64,000 nt of DNA from Duganella sp. Root336D2 (GTDB lineage Bacteria > Pseudomonadota > Gammaproteobacteria > Burkholderiales > Burkholderiaceae_D): the NCBI RefSeq assembly GCF_001425005.1, contig NZ_LMDB01000038.1, positions 138,978 through 202,977 on the forward strand, written 5' to 3'. The notes under the pieces were generated by a model that was given only the letters and a program-made list of their open reading frames with translations, made no database searches and was not told where the DNA came from. A program made the position numbers and the translations under genes. The stretch's first letter is position 1, and every line of letters begins with the position of its first letter. This document shows, in pieces, positions 59,806-64,000 of this stretch.

Positions 59806-61182
59806 TCAGTCGGGGCGCATGCGCAGCTGTTCCACCTTGTCGCCCTTGCCCAGGCTCAGGTCGACCAGCAAGGCGCCGCTGGTGTAGTTCAGGCGATAGC
59901 TGTACTTGCGCACCTCGCCGTCGGTGCTGCGCGCCAGTGCTTCCACCCTGCGCAGCGGGCCCCATTCGCGCAAGTCTTCCGACACCATGGCCAGGAATTC
60001 CGGCGACAGGTTGCCCGCCACCTTGTCGCTCAAGCCTTCCGGCAGCTTGCTGTCGGCGATGCTGGCGAACATGGCGCGCACGCGTTCGGCCACGCCCGGT
60101 TCGGTTTCCGCAATCGCCGCCTTCGGTTTGAGCGCCAGCGCCGGCAGGTAATGCGCAGCGACGATGTCGCCCAGCTTGCCGGGCCGCGCGCTGGCCGAAT
60201 TGGCCAGCACCACCACCGAGAGCTTGTCGTCCACGAAGCGGTACAACTGCGAGCGGAAGCCCTGCCATGCGCCGCCGTGGGCAATGGCGCGATGGCCGTT
60301 GCGCTCGAACAGTTGCCAGCCGTAGCCGTATTCGGTGGCGGAACCGTCGTTCAGCCTGGCCGGCGTCCAGCTGGCTTTGCGCACGCTGGCCGGCAGCACC
60401 TTGTCGCCGTACAGCGCCAGGTCCCATTTCGCCAGGTCGCGCGCCGTCAGGTACAGGCTGCCGTCTGCCGTGGTATTCAGGCGCGGCGCCACCCAGGACT
60501 GGTTCACCAGCTTGCCGCCCTTGCGTTCATAGCCGCGCGCACGGTGCGGGATGATGTCGGCTTCGCTGATGATGCGCGTGCCCATGTCCAGCGGGGCGAA
60601 GATGCGCTCGCGCAGCTGGTCGCCGTAGAACTTGCCGCCCGCCTTGTTGCAGATGAAGCCGAGCAGGTGATAGCCCATATTCGAGTAGGACCATTTTTCG
60701 CCCGGCGCAAACAGCACGGGAATGTCGGCTTCCAGCGCGATCAGCTCTTCTTCGGTGTAATCCTTGGCCAGGTCCAGTTTGGCGTAAGGATCGCCCAGGC
60801 CGGAAGTATGCGACAGCAGGTGGCGGATGGTGATGCCTTCCCAGGTCTTGGGCGTATTGGCCAGGTGCTTCGAAACCGGATCGTCCAGCGACAACTTGCC
60901 GTCCTGCGCCAGCAGCATGACCAGCGCGGCGGTGAAGGTCTTGCCGATCGAGCCGGACTGGAACACGGTGTCGGGAGTGACCTTGACCTTGTTTTCAAGG
61001 TCGGCAAAACCATAGCCTTGTTCGCGAATGATCTTGCCGTCTTTGACAACGGCGATGGCAATGCCGGGAATATGGCTGCGTTTCATTTCCGCCTGGATGG
61101 CGTCGTCGAGTTGGTCAGCGAAGGCTGGAGCGCAGCAGGCGAGGGCGATTGCGACAGGAAGCAGCGAGATGGTCGGGCGCAT
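59806..61182 (-). CDS. Secreted serine beta-lactamase-like hydrolase (class C/PBP4-type family)
   Basis: This 458-residue protein has a signal peptide (to AFA, residue 22). The serine-hydrolase motifs are SIGK (Ser78, Lys81; SxxK), YSN (Tyr166 to Asn168; YxN) and HGG in the KTG position. ITIRHLLSHTSGLGD and LTARDLAKWDLALYG are characteristic of the family (PF00144), which covers class C beta-lactamases, esterases and D-peptidases. A C-terminal extension of about 110 residues follows the core. The start at ATG 61182 fits the signal sequence. The stop touches the convergent GGDEF gene. Confidence 0.9.
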   Translation of the reverse strand: MRPTISLLPVAIALACCAPAFADQLDDAIQAEMKRSHIPGIAIAVVKDGKIIREQGYGFADLENKVKVTPDTVFQSGSIGKTFTAALVMLLAQDGKLSLDDPVSKHLANTPKTWEGITIRHLLSHTSGLGDPYAKLDLAKDYTEEELIALEADIPVLFAPGEKWSYSNMGYHLLGFICNKAGGKFYGDQLRERIFAPLDMGTRIISEADIIPHRARGYERKGGKLVNQSWVAPRLNTTADGSLYLTARDLAKWDLALYGDKVLPASVRKASWTPARLNDGSATEYGYGWQLFERNGHRAIAHGGAWQGFRSQLYRFVDDKLSVVVLANSASARPGKLGDIVAAHYLPALALKPKAAIAETEPGVAERVRAMFASIADSKLPEGLSDKVAGNLSPEFLAMVSEDLREWGPLRRVEALARSTDGEVRKYSYRLNYTSGALLVDLSLGKGDKVEQLRMRPD

Positions 61183-61237
61183 GGATGCAATTCCGTATAG
61201 GTTGCCAAATTTGCATTCTAGCACCCGACCCAGGCGG

Positions 61238-61624
61238 TCAGGCAGGGGCGTGTTCCAGGGCTGGCGCGGCAGGCTTGCGGTCGCGGCGCTTCATCAGCCA
61301 GTAGATGAAGAACGGGATCATCAAAGGCAGCAGCAGGGGCGACACGGCAGCCATGGTCACCACGGCGGCCAGCGCCAGGGACAGGATCACGATCACGCCG
61401 ACACCGGCCATCACCACCGCGACGATGGCTGCCACGAACACCATCACTACCGCCAGCGCGGCAAATACGCCGCCGGCCAGCATGGTGCCGAGCAGGGCGC
61501 CCAGCGGCCCGTCATAGTCCGAGTCGCCGACGGTGACGACGAGGTCGTTGCTGTCGATGGACATCCAGCCTGCAACCATGCAGAAGAACAGCAGGACCAG
61601 GGACAGGGCGAATACCTTTTTCAT
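61238..61624 (-). CDS. Hypothetical membrane protein
   Basis: This 128-residue protein starts at ATG 61624 (MKKVFALSLVLLFFCMVAGW). The first helix may be a signal anchor. An acidic loop follows (SIDSNDLVVTVGDSDYDGPLG), then three long hydrophobic stretches (AALAVVMVFVAAIVAVVMAG, VIVILSLALAAVVTMAAV, PLLLPLMIPFFIYWL) and a basic tail. It is 55 bp after the hydrolase start in the same direction and may be co-transcribed with it. No family recognised. Confidence 0.78.
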   Translation of the reverse strand: MKKVFALSLVLLFFCMVAGWMSIDSNDLVVTVGDSDYDGPLGALLGTMLAGGVFAALAVVMVFVAAIVAVVMAGVGVIVILSLALAAVVTMAAVSPLLLPLMIPFFIYWLMKRRDRKPAAPALEHAPA

Positions 61625-61811
61625 GATGGGCCTCTTGGCGTTGAACATGGTGTCACTGTAGGCCCGCTGGCCCGGGCCAGCCATCGGATTGCGACGAACG
61701 GTGGAATTGGGATGATGAACGGAAAAAGTTTCGCGGCGAGCCCCAATCGCAGCTTGAATTCATTAACTGTTTGCCTATACTGAATATCCGATCACTGAGA
61801 TGGAGGGGAAT

Positions 61812-62054
61812 ATGGCTTGGCTAGTAAGAGACGGGAGCCAATCGTTGCTCCTGGGAATCGACAGCGAACCGCGCCAGCGCAGCGCGACGATCGAGCTGGG
61901 CCCCAAAGGCCCGCCATCCGCACCACCGACGATTCCACCTATCATCATCAATCCCTTCAAATACCAGACGCCCGACCCGGCCATCGATCCGCGCATTACG
62001 CCGCTCGGCCCGCCGATCCTGCCGCCGCGATGGCCTGCCATGTCGCTGCATTGA
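61812..62054 (+). CDS. 80-residue proline-rich hypothetical protein
   Basis: The ATG at 61812 follows GGAGGGG by 5 bp; an in-frame ATG at 61800 precedes that site. The N-terminal part (MAWLVRDGSQSLLLGIDS) could form a short fold. The remaining 60 residues are Pro-rich with a repeated xPPxxPP pattern (GPKGPPSAPPTIPPIIINP, PLGPPILPPRWP). There is no signal peptide or helix pattern. A strong terminator follows 9 bp downstream, so it is a single-gene unit. Function is unknown; a ligand for SH3-like or PPII-binding modules, or a disordered peptide, are possibilities. Confidence 0.65.
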   Translation: MAWLVRDGSQSLLLGIDSEPRQRSATIELGPKGPPSAPPTIPPIIINPFKYQTPDPAIDPRITPLGPPILPPRWPAMSLH

Positions 62055-62062
62055 TTTCGCAC

Positions 62063-62092
62063 AAGCCCGCCCGTCAAGCGGGCTTTGTTTTT
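62063..62092 (+). terminator. Intrinsic terminator after proline-rich gene
   Basis: AAGCCCGC (62063-62070), a 7-nt loop (62071-62077) and GCGGGCTT (62078-62085) form an 8-bp stem followed by TTTGTTTTT to 62092. This is a typical rho-independent terminator on the plus strand. It lies 62 bp before the next gene, which starts at 62154. Confidence 0.85.
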
Positions 62093-62153
62093 CACTGGCT
62101 AGCGTAGGCGCCTCCTGCTATATTTCCCAGACGCATCTAACCTTGGGAATAAG

Positions 62154-64000
62154 ATGGAAAGCCGTCTGCGCCGCCTGGAGGCCGTCCAGGAAATCCTGCT
62201 GGAAATTGGCAAGCTGTCCAATAGTTGCACGGACATCACGGTCTTCCTGCAATCCGTGCACGCGGCGCTGGGCCGCATCATGTACGCCTCGAATTTCTAT
62301 GTGGCCCTGAGCGACCGCGATGCGCCCGGCAATGCCGTGCGTTTCGTCTACTTTGTCGACGAAGTGGACGACCATCCCTACAAGGACCAGCTGGTACAGT
62401 TGGCCACGCCCGACCAGTCGCCCACCGCCTGGGTGATCCTCAACAAGCAGCGCCTGGTGATGACGGGCGACGAACATCGCGCCCGCGAAGAGGACGAGGT
62501 ATTCGGCGTCGGTACCATTGCCGAACATTGGGTCGGCTGTCCTCTGCTGGACCAGGGCCATGACGTGATCGGCGCCATGGTGATCCAGAGCTACGACAAA
62601 GAACATACCTACAGCGAAGAAGACCAGGCCCTGTTCGCGCAGATTGCCAACCACGTGTCGAGCGCCCTGCAAGGCTTGCAAAGCATGGACCGGCTGGAGC
62701 GCGCCGTCCGTGAGCGCACGCTGGAGCTGGAGCGCGAAGTGGCCGAGCGCAGCAAGGCCGAACGCTTGCAGCGCGCACTGTATGAAATTGCCAGCCTGTC
62801 CGCCTCCGCCTCCGCTGAATCGGATGCCGGCGTGCTGTATGCCCGCCTGCACGACATCGTCGGCAGCCTGATCACCGCCCGCAATTTCCTGATCGCGCTG
62901 TACCACCCCAAGCGCGACGAAATCTCGATCCCTTATTTCGTCGACGAGAAAGACCTGGAAGCGCCGCTCAAGCGTTTCGAATACGGCGTCGGCATGAGTT
63001 CTTTCGTGCTGAAGAAGCGCCAACCGATGCTGCTGGACGGGGCCGCGTTCGCTGCCTTGATGGCCGGCGGCGAAATCAATGAACCGCTCGGCAACCAGGG
63101 CATCGCCAGCTGGATGGGCTGTCCCATGATGGTGGGCGAACAGGCGCTGGGCGTGATCATCGTGCAAAGCTACGATGCGTCGGTGCTCTACTCGCAGGCC
63201 GAACTGGACATCCTGGCTTATGTTGCCAACCATACCGCGGCGGCCATCGCACGTACCCGCTCCGACCTTGCGATCCGCCGCGCCAAGGCCGAACTGGAAG
63301 AGCAGAACACCGCGCTGGCCAGCGCCCTGACGCAATTGCAGACCGCGCAATCGGAGCTGGTGCGGCAAGAGAAGCTCGCCTCGCTGGGCCGCCTGGTGGC
63401 CGGCGTCGCGCACGAGATCAACACCCCGCTTGGCATCTGCGTCACGGCCACCAGCCATCTGGTGGAAGAGCTGCGCCTGTGCCGCCTGGACCTGGCCGAA
63501 GGGACGCTTGACGAAGACGGCTTGAGCCAGTTCTTCGACACGGTCGACCAGTCGCTCAAGATCATGACCACCAATACCCAGCGCGCCGCAGCCTTGGTGC
63601 GCAGCTTCAAGCAGGTGGCGGTGGACCAGTCCTCCGACAATATCCGCCACTTCAACCTGCGCAAATACCTGGACGAAGTGCTGCTGTCGCTGCAGCCCAA
63701 GCTGAAAGGCAAGCCGATCGCCGTCAACGTCGACTGCCCGCCGGATATCCACTGCGAAAGCTTCCCCGGCGCCGTATCGCAGATCGTCACCAATATGGTG
63801 GTGAACTCGCTGGTGCACGGGTTTGAAGAGGGGCAAAAAGGCACCATCCGCATCACCGGCAAGCTCGATGGCGACCACGTGCTGTTCGACTACAGCGATG
63901 ACGGTGTTGGCATGGATTCCACCACGCTGCAGCAATTGTTCGATCCTTTCTTCACCACCAAGCGCGGCTCCGGCGGCAGCGGCCTGGGCGCGCACATCCT
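62154..64000 (+). CDS. Double-GAF sensor histidine kinase (3' end outside window)
   Basis: The plus frame is open from ATG 62154, preceded by GGGAA, to the window edge (615 codons shown). A short N-terminal helix (RLEAVQEILLEIGKL) leads to a first GAF domain (about 25-175; MYASNFYVALSDRDAPG, WVGCPLLDQGHDVIGAMVIQSY). A coiled-coil linker (ERTLELEREVAERSKAERLQ) follows, then a second GAF domain (about 215-365). VAGVAHEINTPLGICV is the phospho-acceptor His motif. SQIVTNMVVNSLVHGF (N box), YSDDGVGMD (G1) and RGSGGSGLGAHI (G2) come from the ATPase domain. It is soluble with no membrane segment. The missing end may hold a receiver domain. Confidence 0.95.
   Translation, partial: MESRLRRLEAVQEILLEIGKLSNSCTDITVFLQSVHAALGRIMYASNFYVALSDRDAPGNAVRFVYFVDEVDDHPYKDQLVQLATPDQSPTAWVILNKQRLVMTGDEHRAREEDEVFGVGTIAEHWVGCPLLDQGHDVIGAMVIQSYDKEHTYSEEDQALFAQIANHVSSALQGLQSMDRLERAVRERTLELEREVAERSKAERLQRALYEIASLSASASAESDAGVLYARLHDIVGSLITARNFLIALYHPKRDEISIPYFVDEKDLEAPLKRFEYGVGMSSFVLKKRQPMLLDGAAFAALMAGGEINEPLGNQGIASWMGCPMMVGEQALGVIIVQSYDASVLYSQAELDILAYVANHTAAAIARTRSDLAIRRAKAELEEQNTALASALTQLQTAQSELVRQEKLASLGRLVAGVAHEINTPLGICVTATSHLVEELRLCRLDLAEGTLDEDGLSQFFDTVDQSLKIMTTNTQRAAALVRSFKQVAVDQSSDNIRHFNLRKYLDEVLLSLQPKLKGKPIAVNVDCPPDIHCESFPGAVSQIVTNMVVNSLVHGFEEGQKGTIRITGKLDGDHVLFDYSDDGVGMDSTTLQQLFDPFFTTKRGSGGSGLGAHI

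Noticed and set aside
62118..63995. A 625-codon open frame on the minus strand opposite the double-GAF kinase
   Set aside because: The plus frame from 62154 shows two GAF domains and all histidine-kinase motifs; the minus frame is its antisense shadow.

Overview
The window is 64 kb of GC-rich, densely coding bacterial chromosome. It has no tRNA, rRNA, CRISPR array, transposase or integrase that I could see. The gene content fits a betaproteobacterium of the Oxalobacteraceae (Massilia, Duganella or Janthinobacterium type). The pointers are DUF2145, PhaM, TamA/TamB, MksBEF, QueC, many GGDEF/EAL proteins and a long palindromic intergenic repeat. The genus is an inference from recognised families, not from a search.

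Layout. 1-3.1 kb: an SDR fragment divergent from a LysR regulator, then a minus-strand pair that looks like a polymorphic toxin remnant with an Imm11/Imm43-like immunity protein. 3.1-8.7 kb: a secreted protein overlapping a DUF2145 protein, then two tandem membrane GGDEF-EAL paralogues whose GGDEF motifs are both degenerate (GSARF). 8.7-12.6 kb: a secreted PI-PLC-like protein with lectin modules, divergent from a secreted LNS2-type HAD phosphatase that is followed by a bacterial PH-domain protein and a 42-residue membrane peptide. 12.6-18.5 kb: a hydrolase, a LysR, a metallo-beta-lactamase-fold protein, a solute-binding protein, a TPR-methyltransferase and PnuC.

18.5-25.6 kb: a minus-strand blaI / M56-TonB / TonB-domain / SIMPL operon. 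It is divergent from a TonB-dependent receptor preceded by a very short Cys/Met-rich ORF. Two BlaI-type inverted repeats lie in the shared intergenic region. A REC-AraC regulator and an HxlR regulator follow. 25.6-28 kb: an ECF sigma/anti-sigma operon led by a secreted Yx(FWY)xxD-repeat protein, and a DUF4142 protein. 28.1-35.7 kb: a tightly packed plus-strand run with an active-looking diguanylate cyclase, tag, an MnmC whose methyltransferase half is decayed, a histidine kinase, a REC-TPR protein and a 71-residue protein. 35.7-39.5 kb: PhaM, LtrA and twin DUF3108 proteins.

39.5-45 kb: a 93-bp near-perfect palindrome, then mksF-mksE-mksB (an SMC condensin, with no JetD/MksG nuclease beside it) and a frameshifted DUF3592-like pseudogene. 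45-49.7 kb: small membrane and hypothetical proteins and a DCC-thioredoxin / DUF4166 / TIGR01777 epimerase operon. 49.7-56 kb: tamA-tamB. 56-64 kb: queC, a CHASE-GAF-GGDEF cyclase, a serine beta-lactamase-like hydrolase, a membrane protein, a proline-rich 80-residue protein with a clear terminator, and a double-GAF histidine kinase that runs off the window.

Main themes are c-di-GMP and two-component signalling (five GGDEF/EAL or histidine-kinase proteins plus two response regulators) and envelope biogenesis. The most unusual places are the Cys-rich leader and TonB/BlaI region (19.3-24.1 kb), the phospholipid-type cluster (8.7-12.6 kb), the decayed MnmC (31.4 kb), and the palindrome with the condensin operon (39.6-44.6 kb).
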